Made by a program: the position numbers and the translations under genes
From: Saccharospirillum sp.
GTDB taxonomy: Bacteria; Pseudomonadota; Gammaproteobacteria; Pseudomonadales; Natronospirillaceae
Reading direction: 5' to 3'
Assembly (NCBI GenBank): GCA_022565595.1
Contig: JAIUML010000001.1
Span: 62,001-126,000, forward strand
Length of the DNA stretch: 64,000 nucleotides
Shown here: in pieces, positions 44,426-54,184 of the stretch
How the letters are laid out: the number at the start of each line of letters is the position of its first letter
Position numbering within the stretch: position 1 is the first letter of the stretch
The notes under the pieces: model-generated
Seen by the model: the letters and a program-made list of their open reading frames with translations, nothing else
Told to the model about the DNA's origin: nothing
Database searches by the model: none

Positions 44426-45529
44426 ATGAACATCGATCAATACCGCGCAGCCTTTCGCGCCTGCACCCTCAATATCAGCCGCCACAAACCCGAGTCCATC
44501 AAAACAACACTTCAAAGGTTGGCTGATGCCACCAGCGACGATGAGCAGATAGACAACTACGGCTCTGGCGAGTTGATAGAGGCTTTCGAACGCGAAGTGG
44601 CTGCACTGCTGGGCAAGGAAGCGGCGGTTTTTATGCCGAGCGGCACCATGGCGCAACCAATGGCATTGCGTATCTGGGCGGATCTGGCTCGCTCGGACTA
44701 TGTAGCACTCCACGCGACCAGCCATTTGGCAATGCACGAACACAACAGTTACCAGGTACTGTGGCAGTTGAAAGGCTGCGAACTGGGAGAACCACACCGG
44801 GTGCCATTGTTGGCAGATCTGCAATCTGCTGCAAGAAATCCTTTGGCAGCCATCTTACTGGAACTGCCGATGCGCGAAATAGGTGGGCAATTGCCGGAGT
44901 GGGAAGAACTGGTAAAACAAAGCCAATGGGCCCGCGAACAAGGTATCAAGCTGCATATGGATGGTGCTCGCTTGTGGCAATGCCCCGCCGCGTACGATAA
45001 ATCTCTGGCTGAAATCGCCGCGCTGTTTGACTCCGTCTACGTCAGCTTCTACAAGGACCTCGGTGGCATTGCCGGGGCCATGCTGTTGGGTAGCAGTGAT
45101 TTCATCGAGCGCACTAAAGTCTGGAAACGGCGTGTTGGTGGCAACCTGTACGCTCTGTTCCCTTATATAATTGCCGCGCGCGAGGGTCTGGCCCAGCATC
45201 TGGACACCCTGCCCCAGCGACGCCTGCAAGCTCGCTGGCTAGCCGAACAATTGAATCGCTTGCCCGGCTTCAACACCTGGCCTGCTGTACCGCAAACCAA
45301 CATGTTTCGTCTACGAATTCGCTGTCAGCCAGAGGCGTTTCTGACTGAAGGTGAGCAATGGATGCAACAACATAAAGTGGCACTGATCCCACCACCTTAT
45401 CGCTCCGATGAAGATGCCATTCACTGCGAAATCAACATTGGTGATGCGTTCGATGCATTAAGCGAAGACGAATGGGCTGACTGGATCAAAAAATTTGGGC
45501 AGGAAATGGCTGGCGTGCTAAAAGCCTGA
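44426..45529 (+). CDS. Threonine aldolase-like beta-eliminating lyase
   Basis: A 367-residue PLP enzyme of the threonine aldolase/aromatic amino-acid beta-lyase family. It shows DEQIDNYGSGELIEAFEREVAALLGKEAAVFMPSGTMAQPMALRIW, MDGARLW (Asp binding PLP) and SFYKDLGGIAGAMLLG with the PLP lysine. ELPMREIGGQLPEWEEL is also typical. It most likely cleaves L-threonine or L-allo-threonine to glycine and acetaldehyde. No ribosome-binding site is obvious before the ATG at 44426. Preceded by the propeller lipoprotein with a 150-base gap. Confidence 0.85.
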   Translation: MNIDQYRAAFRACTLNISRHKPESIKTTLQRLADATSDDEQIDNYGSGELIEAFEREVAALLGKEAAVFMPSGTMAQPMALRIWADLARSDYVALHATSHLAMHEHNSYQVLWQLKGCELGEPHRVPLLADLQSAARNPLAAILLELPMREIGGQLPEWEELVKQSQWAREQGIKLHMDGARLWQCPAAYDKSLAEIAALFDSVYVSFYKDLGGIAGAMLLGSSDFIERTKVWKRRVGGNLYALFPYIIAAREGLAQHLDTLPQRRLQARWLAEQLNRLPGFNTWPAVPQTNMFRLRIRCQPEAFLTEGEQWMQQHKVALIPPPYRSDEDAIHCEINIGDAFDALSEDEWADWIKKFGQEMAGVLKA

Positions 45530-45645
45530 ACTGCCCCAAGGGTCAACCCTCCTGGCTGAATACAGAATCACGGTGAACAGGGTATTTCGCAAACGCCACT
45601 CCTACTCGGGTTGAGTCGAGTCGAGCCCTCGACGACAGCCGCCAG

Positions 45646-45744
45646 TTAAAAACAAGCGACCAGCAGCCAGCCCCATTCGTCCGGCGATGTGGCTTTCGGT
45701 ATGGCAGGCTTGTCCCACAGCGAGCGAAGAATTTCAAGGATCAT
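45646..45744 (-). CDS. Possible 32-residue peptide
   Basis: A minus-strand frame encoding MILEILRSLWDKPAIPKATSPDEWGWLLVACF-like sequence, in which an N-terminal helix is followed by a Trp-rich hydrophobic tail. No ribosome-binding site is clear. It follows the next small frame by 13 bases. It could equally be random; treat as a hypothesis. Confidence 0.15.
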   Translation of the reverse strand: MILEILRSLWDKPAIPKATSPDEWGWLLVACF

Positions 45745-45757
45745 GACAAAGGCCTAT

Positions 45758-45847
45758 TCAAGGCAGCGAGTGCATCATGTTGTCAGGAACGGCTGCCAGT
45801 ACCAATGCGGCCGTGCCTATAACAATCAGAACGTTATAACCGTCCAT
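45758..45847 (-). CDS. Possible 29-residue membrane peptide
   Basis: A minus-strand frame starting MDGYNVLIVIGTAALVLAAVP, with one hydrophobic segment (about residues 6-20). AAGG lies a few bases before the ATG. The size and hydrophobicity resemble small membrane proteins, but there is no comparative support. Not long enough to judge codon bias. Confidence 0.2.
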   Translation of the reverse strand: MDGYNVLIVIGTAALVLAAVPDNMMHSLP

Positions 45848-45946
45848 CTACCTTGCTGATACTCACATATCCAGGTTATCTACAAATTTCCGCAAGCAAG
45901 CCAATGCCCGTCTATACTCCACCTGGGCCTCACTTCTGGAGGAACA

Positions 45947-47236
45947 ATGATGGATAAAATAGCCTCTCACCAGGTGCATGGGTTTGTCGTTTTGATTGCA
46001 GCCGCACTCCTTACTGCAACTACATCGGCTCAGGAAACAATCATGAGGGTCGAAGATGCCGCCAGGATTATTCAACTTCAGCAGATCCTGGAACGTCGTG
46101 AACTTGAGGAAGACGAGGTAAGAATAACGGACTTTGAGGGGCGAGTGATCAGGCGAGACTTGCCGACTCTGGAGTCTGCTCCCGAGACCGCTACGCGGAC
46201 CGAAGCTCACGGCAGGCTTGAGAATCAATTCATCGTGCGTCCAGCTGAAACCCTGACCTTGCGCCTTACAACCGAGCAAGTGGATTTGCCAGGTGGCGTT
46301 GCCGTTACCCGAACTGATGACTCAGAGTCGGACGAACCTGAAGGCTGGTTCCACCCGACCCTGGCAGCAAGCCCGACTCCAGCCGTGTGGGATGGAGCAC
46401 TTCGCCGCTACCGGATGCGATTGTCTCTGGGTTTAAGAGGTGAAAACCTGCCTTCAAATGCTTCCCTCCAGCAGCCAGTGACGGTGCAATTCGGGTATCG
46501 AGGCCTGATCGCCGACCCCTTTGACGCGGTGACCATTGAGCATGCCGGTGTCGAGAACGAAGTTCACCTGGAGTTTCTCTTTCTGCCCACCGGCGCTCAG
46601 CCTGTTCTGGAGCTGCGTTCCGCAATCACAGACATCGATTTCCAGATAGAGGCCATGCCCCGGATAGAACTGCGGCCAGTGCGGGATTCAATGATGGGGT
46701 TGGGGCTCGATGAAGTACAAGTGCGCGTACTGCGCTTGCAGCCGCACGGTGCCCCAGCGAACGATGAGACCAACCTCACTGCAACGGTTGAGGTGACCAC
46801 GGGGTCCGCGGTACCAGAACCCTCTGAACTCATCTTTAGAGAAGGAGAATCGCAGGCGGTTTTCAGGCTACGCTCTCAGGGACTGGATGATGCGACCATC
46901 CGTGTCACTGCTGGCGCTCATTCCGATACTCGTATCATCCAGCAGCGCTTTCCTACCGGGCCGCTTCTGGCCACCCTTGTGGGCGGTGTTATAGGTGGCT
47001 TTTCCAGACGATTTGTCCGAAATGCTAACGGAGGGTCCACCAAAGCTCGCATTGCAGAAGGCTTGGCAGTGGCGGTCATTGCTTACGTTGCAGGGGTGTT
47101 GGGTGTGGGCTACCTCGGCTTACCAGCCGCAGTGGTCGGCACAGAAGCTGGAGCCTTCCTTACGGGTGCTCTTACCGGCTTTGCAGGTGTCACCGTTATT
47201 GAAGTATTGAGCAAGCGGCTCTCCCCGGGGAGCTGA
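45947..47236 (+). CDS. Membrane-anchored exported protein of unknown family
   Basis: A 429-residue protein. It starts with a signal or anchor (GFVVLIAAALLTATTSAQ), then a predicted beta-rich exported part to about 330, then two C-terminal hydrophobic segments (GPLLATLVGGVIGGFSRR and GLAVAVIAYVAGVLGVGYLGLPAAVVGTEAGAFLTGALTGFAGVTVIEVL). Between them lies RRFVRNANGGSTKARIAEG. No catalytic motif is visible. GGAGG lies just before ATG 45947 and the next ATG (45950). The Gly/Ala-rich C-terminal hairpin is unusual. Confidence 0.65.
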   Translation: MMDKIASHQVHGFVVLIAAALLTATTSAQETIMRVEDAARIIQLQQILERRELEEDEVRITDFEGRVIRRDLPTLESAPETATRTEAHGRLENQFIVRPAETLTLRLTTEQVDLPGGVAVTRTDDSESDEPEGWFHPTLAASPTPAVWDGALRRYRMRLSLGLRGENLPSNASLQQPVTVQFGYRGLIADPFDAVTIEHAGVENEVHLEFLFLPTGAQPVLELRSAITDIDFQIEAMPRIELRPVRDSMMGLGLDEVQVRVLRLQPHGAPANDETNLTATVEVTTGSAVPEPSELIFREGESQAVFRLRSQGLDDATIRVTAGAHSDTRIIQQRFPTGPLLATLVGGVIGGFSRRFVRNANGGSTKARIAEGLAVAVIAYVAGVLGVGYLGLPAAVVGTEAGAFLTGALTGFAGVTVIEVLSKRLSPGS

Positions 47237-47280
47237 GGCCTGGTTCTTACGCCGCTTGACCTGGAATGGTGACAGCGGCG

Positions 47281-47712
47281 TCAACCCTGCCAATGCTGTA
47301 CGACATCGACACCAATACCATTGGGGTCGACAACAACAAACAGACTGTCCGCCATGATCGACTCTGCAGCCCACTCCAGGTCTGCAAACAGGGTATCAGT
47401 CACAGGTCTATTTGCGTTCGTCAGTTCCGACGCCTGAACGTCCAGAAAGTACCGACACTGGCCAGCCCTGAACCTTATGCCCAGATAGTGACTACCCATG
47501 TCGAGCTCAAGCTCTGCTCTGGATGTGGTGGTACCAAAAACTTCAACCCGGAATGTCGAGCCAGCAACCACAACGACCAGATCGACCGAGCCATCGGGCA
47601 ATATCGAATAGTTTTCGTCAGTGTTATCGATACTCAGCCAATAGTGGCTGATATAGGGTCGCAACGGCTCGAACGGAAGGGAAACACGGAGTGGAGAAGC
47701 GAGCGGTATCAT
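47281..47712 (-). pseudogene. Chimeric remnant: AraC N-domain joined to a VOC C-terminus
   Basis: A 143-residue open frame. The first part (PLRPYISHYW, ILPDGSVDLVVVVAG, MGSHYLGIRFRAGQCRYFL) is the DUF6597 N-terminal domain of AraC-type regulators, but no AraC helix-turn-helix follows. The last part (LFADLEWAAESIMADSLFVVVDPNGIGVDVVQHWQG) reads like the last strands of a VOC protein, where DPNG.x.I/VDVVQ is the usual ending. An internal deletion that joined two genes in frame would explain it. It is convergent with the preceding gene, 44 bases apart, and may be expressed but non-functional. Confidence 0.6.
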
Positions 47713-47965
47713 TGACGACTGGCCGTTTTTTGAACAACACAAAGAACACCACCCGTCATCACCTGGAGACCTCTGCGTTGCAAAACTGTGACTCAGCTCT
47801 TGGTACTTTCATTGTCACCTCGTTATGATCTGTCGATTTTTTAGAACCTCACTCTGATTGTAGTCCATAGGCGCTGTACAGGAACCAGGCAACGATACAA
47901 TTACTCGCCACGAGGCAGTTCTTCGAGGATAGAGAGTCTGGTTCAGCCTTTACAGGAGCACACTA

Positions 47966-48736
47966 ATGTCAAAATTCAAATACTGGTTGGCCGTAGCCTT
48001 GTTGTCAGTCAGCAGCCTGGTACAAGCACAGTCGCCACGCTTTATTCTCTGTGTAGACCAAACCTGGTACCCCTTTACCTATTTAATGTCTTACCGAGCG
48101 GGTGGTGTCTTTGTCGATATCGTAGAGGAGGCAGGCGATCGCCTGGGCCTCAAGGTACGGGTAAGGCCTGTTGATTGGGGGCGCTGCATGGAACACGTCA
48201 GAGAAGGCACTGTCGATGCCGTCCTGGGCATTTCCTACGTGGCAGACCGTACCAGCTTTCTGCAATACCCGATGAATGGCTCAGAGATTGATACCCGGTA
48301 CAGTTTATCTACCCTGGATGACGCCGTCGTCACTCTACAAAGCCAGAACTACGAATACGATGGCAACCCACATTCCCTGCCTCAGCCGGTACGCATACCC
48401 AATGGTTATGCGCTGGTCGACACAATGCGAGCACTTAATATCGAAGTGGACGACAGTGCCCAAGGAGATCAGGCTAACCTGATCAAGCTCTCGACAGATA
48501 GGAACGGCAGCGTCATCATGCTGCGCCAATTGGCCGAAGTACTGGCCGACCGGGAATATTTTGATAGCCAATTACACATCAGCAACCAAGCCTATACCTC
48601 CGTTGATTTCTATTTGGCATTTTCAGTTGAAGCAGGCTTGAGCCCTGAACTCAGGCAGGCGGTATGGGAAGCCGTGCGTGATATTCGTAGAGACGAAGAG
48701 CTGATTCGCTCCTATTACGAAGAGCATACTCGCTGA
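47966..48736 (+). CDS. Periplasmic solute-binding protein, family 3-like
   Basis: A 256-residue exported protein with a signal peptide (LAVALLSVSSLVQAQS). The body opens RFILCVDQTWYPFTYL and contains GVFVDIVEEAGDRLGLKVRVRPVDWGRCMEHVREGTVDAVLGISYVADR, the usual SBP_bac_3 start (a substrate-bound conformation clamp). No permease or ATPase is adjacent, so it is an orphan sensor or binding protein, as common in gammaproteobacteria. CAGGAGCACAC precedes the ATG. The ligand is unknown. Confidence 0.8.
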   Translation: MSKFKYWLAVALLSVSSLVQAQSPRFILCVDQTWYPFTYLMSYRAGGVFVDIVEEAGDRLGLKVRVRPVDWGRCMEHVREGTVDAVLGISYVADRTSFLQYPMNGSEIDTRYSLSTLDDAVVTLQSQNYEYDGNPHSLPQPVRIPNGYALVDTMRALNIEVDDSAQGDQANLIKLSTDRNGSVIMLRQLAEVLADREYFDSQLHISNQAYTSVDFYLAFSVEAGLSPELRQAVWEAVRDIRRDEELIRSYYEEHTR

Positions 48737-48802
48737 TTTCAAAAAAATGGGGTGGTGGCCATAACATTAGCCTGGTGCAGCCACCAACCTTAATAAACGG
48801 TT

Positions 48803-49216
48803 CTAGAAGTGCTTCACCATGTAGTAGTTTTTGGTTGATATCGGGTAATCGTTCAAAACCATTTGAACCTCGTAACCTTGTCGTTCATAAAACGGTTTGG
48901 CCTGAAAACTGAAGGTATCGAGAGAGCTTGAGTGGCAGCCAACACTCTGCGCATAGCTCTCTGCTTTTTCCAGAAGCTGACTACCCAGGCCACTTTTTCG
49001 ATGGCTTTCATCAACCCAAAGGTACCTGACAAAAAGCCAATTCCCCCAGATTTCACCTACCAGCCCAGCTATCTTTGCTCCTTCATCATTGTTCAGGTAG
49101 CAAACAACGTCTGTTTTACGCACACCACCCAAATAAGGCTCGTTGTGTTTTCTCAGCCCCTGACGAATTTCTTCAATATCGGCCAGGTTCGGCTCTGTTG
49201 TCAGTTCAACTTTCAT
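48803..49216 (-). CDS. GNAT acetyltransferase
   Basis: A 137-residue acetyltransferase. The acetyl-CoA loop is RYLWVDESHRKSGLGSQLLEKAE (R/QxxGxG/A pattern), and CHSSSLDTFSFQAKPFYERQGYEVQMVL gives the last strands. The substrate is unknown. It is a stand-alone gene on the minus strand between the binding protein and the small DUF6500-like gene. Confidence 0.85.
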   Translation of the reverse strand: MKVELTTEPNLADIEEIRQGLRKHNEPYLGGVRKTDVVCYLNNDEGAKIAGLVGEIWGNWLFVRYLWVDESHRKSGLGSQLLEKAESYAQSVGCHSSSLDTFSFQAKPFYERQGYEVQMVLNDYPISTKNYYMVKHF

Positions 49217-49325
49217 TGGGCTCTATTTCCTGAAGTAAACGTATTTGACTAGGCAGATCCACAGTGACAGCTGCCTTCGATCATCCTGAAGCCCCCCTAA
49301 TGACTCATTTTCTTCGCCTGTAAAC

Positions 49326-49544
49326 CTACAACCCGTTCTCTACCATCTCTTTAATCTTGACCGCTTTTTCAAAATGATCCAGCTCGTGAGTTTTTATCCA
49401 CCAGGTGGCAGCCTCCATAAGGCGTTCTGGGTCGGTATTCTTATTCTCGAAAAAAGCATAGAAAGACAACCCCACATTGCTCCCTTTGACCAGTATCTTC
49501 TTTTTACAAACCTCAATGACTTTTTCTCTCAACTCGGACCGCAT
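49326..49544 (-). CDS. Small DUF6500-like protein
   Basis: A 72-residue soluble protein: MRSELREKVIEVCKKKILVKGSNVGLSFYAFFENKN, then PERLMEAATWWIKTHELDHFEKAVKIKEMVENG. I match it from memory to the DUF6500 family of short conserved proteins, with moderate certainty. No function is known. It is 35 bases after the chemoreceptor stop, on the same strand, and may be co-transcribed with it. Confidence 0.6.
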   Translation of the reverse strand: MRSELREKVIEVCKKKILVKGSNVGLSFYAFFENKNTDPERLMEAATWWIKTHELDHFEKAVKIKEMVENGL

Positions 49545-49578
49545 TGCTTAAAGACCTCTTTTATTCGCCTGACCCAAC

Positions 49579-51747
49579 TTACAGCTGGAAGCGTTGTACC
49601 AGAATTTTCAACTGATCGGAAGTCTGCTGGAGCCCAAGACTCGCATTGATATTAGCCTCGGCTGTCTTTTTCGCCTCGTTAGATTGCTGTCGGACACTTT
49701 CAATTCCCTGATTAATAATGGTCAATTGTTCACGTTGATTCTGGGTGACACTTCCAATTTCGATATTCTGCGAGTTGATGTCAGCCACCTGGCTAATAAC
49801 AACGCCCAATGACTGGGCTACCTCTTCGGTAGCACGCACATTGCGTTTGAGTTGCTCCAGGCTGAAGCTGATGGCCTCGTTCCCACTGTTCGCTCCGACT
49901 TTCAAGGAAGCTGTGAGTGCTTCTATTTCAACCGTAGCCTCTCCAGTACGTTGCGCCAGCTGACGTACTTCATCGGCAACCAACGCAAATCCGCGTCCTG
50001 ACTCGCCCGCTCGCGCAGCCTCAATAGCCGCATTCAATGCCAACAGATTGGTCTGCTCAGAAATTTCACGGATAACCGTCAGGGTTCGGCTAATATTATC
50101 ACTGTCTGTCTTTAGTCGACTCATGGCGTCGTTCACTGCTTCTATACGACTGGAAAGAGCGTCCATCTCACTCCTGGCTTGTTGAACGCCCTGCTGGCTG
50201 GTCTGTATGGCACCATCGACTTGTTTCGCATTCTGCTGGACCTGTTCGCCGATATCCGCTACCGAATGCACCATGATTCCGAGTTGCTGAGTCGCCTGTT
50301 CAATCTCTACTTCGCTACGCTGCTGAGCCTCAACCGCAGCCTGAGTCGTCATACTTGTGTTGTGCATGGTATTAACGCTGCTGGCAATGGCTTCACCGGC
50401 CTCAATCATGTCGTTGACATTCTGTCGCAAAGACTGGATCAGATTGTTGACCTGCACAATCACCAACCTGAGCTCGCCGACGGCCCCCCGGGCGTCAATC
50501 TCGCTGCGCAAGTCATTACGGGCGACCCGATTGACGCCTGCGACGAAGCGCGAAATGGGTTGGACAAACAGTCGCTGTAGTCCAAAAATTGCCACCAGGC
50601 TAAAAATCACCGCCAGCGCGCACAATGACAGCAGGATAACGGGCAATCGCCGAGCGTCTTCCTGCCGATTGGCGGCCTGTATCTGCACCGTATCCAGTCG
50701 CTCGGATTGATCAGCAGAGACGATGTTCCGTATTGCCTGTATGGATTGCTGAAACTCGGCTTGCACTGTTGGAATAATCTCCAACGAAGCACCCAACTCC
50801 TGAGCGGTACTGTAGAGTTCCACAGTCAATGCTTGAGTAACTTCGTTGTTGTTGCTGACGATCGCTAAAGTGTTCGCCAGCACGGCTTCTGACTCGGCAT
50901 TGGTTTCACTCTGTTCGGCGACGGCTACCTGAGCAGCCTCCGCCAGTTCATTCACTTGAGCGGCGGTTGTATTGGCCAGTTCTAGACTGCCGCTCTGGAT
51001 GCGACTGGTGCGCGCAGCCACCTCAGTAGCGGCTGCGATCAATTCAGGTAAAAGGGTATTTCGCTGAGCTTCATCGTCACTGCGAGTGAACACGTTAAAG
51101 TCGCTTCGAAAAGTTCGCATTTCTCGCCGCAGTTCTATCAATTCCTGTCGAGTATCGTCACTCTGGTCAACATTGAACATGGCACTGGTCATGGTGGCCA
51201 GTCCGCGAGTAATACCAATGATGTCGTCACCAATACTGGCTTCGGCATTGCCATCGCCAGCGGAGGTTTGATACAGGCTCAGCAGGATATGCTGGGCATT
51301 GCCGTTAATGGTTTGGGAAGTCGTAATCATGGTCAGCAGCGGCCCCGATACCAAAGCAAGATCCTTGGCGATACGGTTCGACCGGTCGCTGATATTCCGC
51401 AGACTTTCATTTTGCACAGAAGCGACGCTTTGCAAATTCTGTAAGCCACTGTCAATTTCACTTGCGGCCTGCCCAGTGCGCGCCAGTTGCTGCTCCAGAT
51501 CCCGCAGGCGGACAAGGGACTCCTGGGCAGCGGACAACGCCGTTAGCTGAGACTCCAACTCACTCAGTTCGAACAAGGATTGCTGGAGATTTTCTGAAAT
51601 TTCATCTGTCTCTGACGTCAAATGAATCAGGCTGGTGCTGAGCTGATTTACACCGAATAATGCATAGCCGCTGATCAACAATAGCCAAAATATCACGAAC
51701 CCGAACAATGAATAAATAAGGCCCTTGATTGTCATGATTTTAGTCAT
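49579..51747 (-). CDS. Methyl-accepting chemotaxis protein
   Basis: A 722-residue chemoreceptor. An N-terminal membrane helix ([26 protein letters not shown]), a long periplasmic helical sensor, a second helix ([20 protein letters not shown]) and a HAMP domain precede the MCP signalling domain. The hairpin tip includes [54 protein letters not shown]. No CheR-binding pentapeptide is seen at the C-terminus (LVQRFQL). The ligand is unknown. The ATG at 51747 was chosen with GGAG eight bases upstream. Confidence 0.92.
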   Translation of the reverse strand: MTKIMTIKGLIYSLFGFVIFWLLLISGYALFGVNQLSTSLIHLTSETDEISENLQQSLFELSELESQLTALSAAQESLVRLRDLEQQLARTGQAASEIDSGLQNLQSVASVQNESLRNISDRSNRIAKDLALVSGPLLTMITTSQTINGNAQHILLSLYQTSAGDGNAEASIGDDIIGITRGLATMTSAMFNVDQSDDTRQELIELRREMRTFRSDFNVFTRSDDEAQRNTLLPELIAAATEVAARTSRIQSGSLELANTTAAQVNELAEAAQVAVAEQSETNAESEAVLANTLAIVSNNNEVTQALTVELYSTAQELGASLEIIPTVQAEFQQSIQAIRNIVSADQSERLDTVQIQAANRQEDARRLPVILLSLCALAVIFSLVAIFGLQRLFVQPISRFVAGVNRVARNDLRSEIDARGAVGELRLVIVQVNNLIQSLRQNVNDMIEAGEAIASSVNTMHNTSMTTQAAVEAQQRSEVEIEQATQQLGIMVHSVADIGEQVQQNAKQVDGAIQTSQQGVQQARSEMDALSSRIEAVNDAMSRLKTDSDNISRTLTVIREISEQTNLLALNAAIEAARAGESGRGFALVADEVRQLAQRTGEATVEIEALTASLKVGANSGNEAISFSLEQLKRNVRATEEVAQSLGVVISQVADINSQNIEIGSVTQNQREQLTIINQGIESVRQQSNEAKKTAEANINASLGLQQTSDQLKILVQRFQL

Positions 51748-51951
51748 TGCCATGTCTCCAGACCGAGGATATCTCACTATTCAGGGAAAAACATTCGACT
51801 ACAATGCAAAGTGATACGGTGTTTAATAACGCATATACACAAGCATAGACCGCTTTTTGTGAAGTATCCTCTCAAAACGCCGAGGGTAAACGTCTAATCG
51901 GTCATCAAACCAGAATCTTTAATAGCAGGGCGCTATAAAGGCCAGTAGCCA

Positions 51952-52431
51952 TCACTCGTTCGAAGACGAGCACTCAACCAGACTCCGTGTCATGAAAACG
52001 CTATTAGGGTCCTCCTTATAGGAACCAAATGGCTCGCAACAAGTGAAGCCGTGTTTCTGGTAAAGGTTACGCGCCGGTTCAAAAAAAGGCATTGTGCCTG
52101 TCTCCAACCAGAGGCCCTTGTAGCCCCGAGCTTTCGCTTCAGCTACCACATGGTCAAGTAACTTCGAACCAACCCCAAGGCCTCGTGCTGACGCCAACAC
52201 CCTCATGGATTTTATCTCACCCTGCCCTGCACCCAGATCCTTCAGGGCGGCACACCCCAATAACTGATCGGCGTTATAAATCGACCAGAAGGTGATTTCA
52301 GGCACCTTCAGGCCTTGAAGATCCAGAGCATGCTTGCTCTCTGGAGGCGAAGTAGCCCTCATGTCGTCGATGTGCTGCTGGAGGAAGTTGGCGATCTCCT
52401 CACTTTCAAGGTTGTCCAGCCGAATGTCCAT
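51952..52431 (-). CDS. GNAT acetyltransferase
   Basis: A 159-residue acetyltransferase. The fold is shown by MDIRLDNLESEEIANFLQQHIDDMRATSPPESKHALDLQGL (typical of the YafP/PhnO-like group), AALKDLGAGQGEIKSMRVLASARGLGVGSKLLDHVV (R/QxxGxG/A) and LWLETGTMPFFEPARNLYQKHGFTCCEPFGSY. AAGGAG precedes the ATG at 52431. The gene stands alone; the substrate is unknown. Confidence 0.85.
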   Translation of the reverse strand: MDIRLDNLESEEIANFLQQHIDDMRATSPPESKHALDLQGLKVPEITFWSIYNADQLLGCAALKDLGAGQGEIKSMRVLASARGLGVGSKLLDHVVAEAKARGYKGLWLETGTMPFFEPARNLYQKHGFTCCEPFGSYKEDPNSVFMTRSLVECSSSNE

Positions 52432-52680
52432 TTTGCTCCTTATGGGAAACCCCAAAAAATATAAAACAAGCTAATGTCTGGAATAGAGCGTATAACTGTT
52501 GTTGACCGCAGGAACTCGGTCTCTCCAAATACGCAAAGTATCCTCAATCAGATAAACCCCTGTGCCTTCCAGCGTTTCTTCGCAACTGCATATGTCTTCC
52601 GAAACCAGGTAATTGTACCTCACCTCCATCAACTGGCTGTACATTTCACGTATCGCTGGTTCAAATTAGCAGGCTCTACT

Positions 52681-54132
52681 ATGAGTATTCTACAGAAGTA
52701 CTCGACGTCCTTTTATGCCCTTATCACATCCCTATTGCTGGTAACACTGGCCGCCTGCAGCAGTGGCAATGCCAACAATGACGACGATCAAACGCTAAGC
52801 GTTGGTCCATCCATAACGTCCAGTGCGCCAGCCAGTGGCTCGGTCGGTGTGGGTACCAACGTTAAGGTCGTTGTTGTTTTTAACGGCGCAATGAATTCGG
52901 AAACGCTCTCCCAGTCCAGCTTCACGCTGCAGGGCGTAGGCGAAACCGCTATTGTCGGTGAGGTCATCTACTCTGCCGACACCCTGACTGCAACCCTGAT
53001 ACCGAACGCCACCCTGACGCCGAACACCCTTTATACTGCAACAATCACCACGGAAGTTGAAGGCGAATCCGGCATCGCCCTGCCCACTAACGTTCTCTGG
53101 ACCTTCACGACCGGGAGCTCGGCAGATACGGATGCACCTTCGGTTGTATCTACCAGTCCGGCTGATGAGGCCGTTGATGTGGTGCGCAATACCATTGTCA
53201 ATGTCGTCTTCAGTGAGGCAATGGACCCTGCCACTCTCACAGCCAGCTCGTTCAAACTGACGAAAGACGCTGATGACTCCGAGGTAACAGGCAGCCTGCG
53301 TTACATCAACACAACCACAGTAGTGCTGAGCCCTTCGAGTGCACTGGACCAAACGGCGGCTTATACGCTGACGCTGACTGACGGCTTGACTGACCTGGCA
53401 GGTAATAGCCTGGCCCAGACAACCATCGGCTTTACCACTGGATCTGCTGTATCCTCCAGCCCTGCCATGGTTGACCTGGGCACCGCGCAAGACTACGTGA
53501 TTCTGGCCAAAACCGGTATATCCACAACCGGCACGACCCACATCACTGGCGACATTGCTGTCAGCCCGGAATCGCTTACCGCAATCACTGGCTTCAGTGA
53601 AACGCTGGACGCAGACGGTACCTTTGCGACCTCCAATCTGGTGACAGGCAAACTGTTAGCGGCCGACTTGACGGCACCAACGCCGATCACCCTGACCACC
53701 GCCGTAAGTGATATGGAAACCGCCTATACCAATGCAGCAGGCCGCACCGACCCGGACTTTAACGAACTTGGCGCGGGTGAAATTGGTGGCTTGACGCTCG
53801 ATCCAGGCCTCTACAAATGGGGTACCGGCGTACTGGTGACTTCAGACGTCACCTTGAATGGCTCTCCGACCGATGTCTGGATCTTCCAGATAGGTCAAGA
53901 CCTGAAACTGGAAGATGGCAAGGCTGTCGTATTGACTGGCGGCGCACTGCCTGAGAACGTGTTCTGGCAGGTAGCAGGGGAAGTGACTCTGCAAGCCGGG
54001 GCCAAGTTCAATGGCAATATTCTTAGCCAAACGGGCATTGTGCTGAAGTCAGGCGCAACGTTGAATGGCCGAGCAATGGCACAAACGGCGGTAACGCTGA
54101 TCTCCAACGAAGTAAATAAACCAACTCAGTAA
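52681..54132 (+). CDS. Ice-binding (DUF3494) lipoprotein with two Ig-like domains
   Basis: A 483-residue exported lipoprotein with lipobox LAACSS (Cys about 24). Two bacterial Ig-like (Big_5) domains follow (about 45-130 and 135-225; PASGSVGVGTNVKVVVVFNGAMN, then PADEAVDVVRNTIVNVVFSEAMD). The C-terminal half (about 235-480) is a DUF3494 ice-binding domain: LGTAQDYVILAKTGISTTGTTHITGDIAVSPESLTAITGF, DVWIFQIGQDLKLEDGKAVVLTGG and NVFWQVAGEVTLQAGAKFNGNILSQTGIVLKSGATLNGRAMAQTAVTL. DUF3494 proteins bind ice or inhibit recrystallisation, so cold adaptation or sea-ice life is likely. The start is ATG 52681. Confidence 0.93.
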   Translation: MSILQKYSTSFYALITSLLLVTLAACSSGNANNDDDQTLSVGPSITSSAPASGSVGVGTNVKVVVVFNGAMNSETLSQSSFTLQGVGETAIVGEVIYSADTLTATLIPNATLTPNTLYTATITTEVEGESGIALPTNVLWTFTTGSSADTDAPSVVSTSPADEAVDVVRNTIVNVVFSEAMDPATLTASSFKLTKDADDSEVTGSLRYINTTTVVLSPSSALDQTAAYTLTLTDGLTDLAGNSLAQTTIGFTTGSAVSSSPAMVDLGTAQDYVILAKTGISTTGTTHITGDIAVSPESLTAITGFSETLDADGTFATSNLVTGKLLAADLTAPTPITLTTAVSDMETAYTNAAGRTDPDFNELGAGEIGGLTLDPGLYKWGTGVLVTSDVTLNGSPTDVWIFQIGQDLKLEDGKAVVLTGGALPENVFWQVAGEVTLQAGAKFNGNILSQTGIVLKSGATLNGRAMAQTAVTLISNEVNKPTQ

Positions 54133-54184
54133 ATGGCGACTCGCTGGAGAAATGTATCTCCAGTAGAAACAGCAGAAGAAAACC

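Larger units (their letters stand above)
45530..45946. other. Gene-poor region with two tiny minus-strand frames
   Basis: These 417 bases hold no recognised gene. Two short minus-strand frames are listed separately (45646-45744 and 45758-45847). A GAGTCGAGTCGAG tandem run lies near 45611-45625. The final 40 bases contain GGAGG, the ribosome-binding site of the next gene. Confidence 0.5.

Noticed and set aside
44239-44433. 64-codon minus-strand frame between the lipoprotein and the aldolase-like gene
   Set aside because: It overlaps both neighbours, has no ribosome-binding site and matches no family I know; kept out of the gene list.
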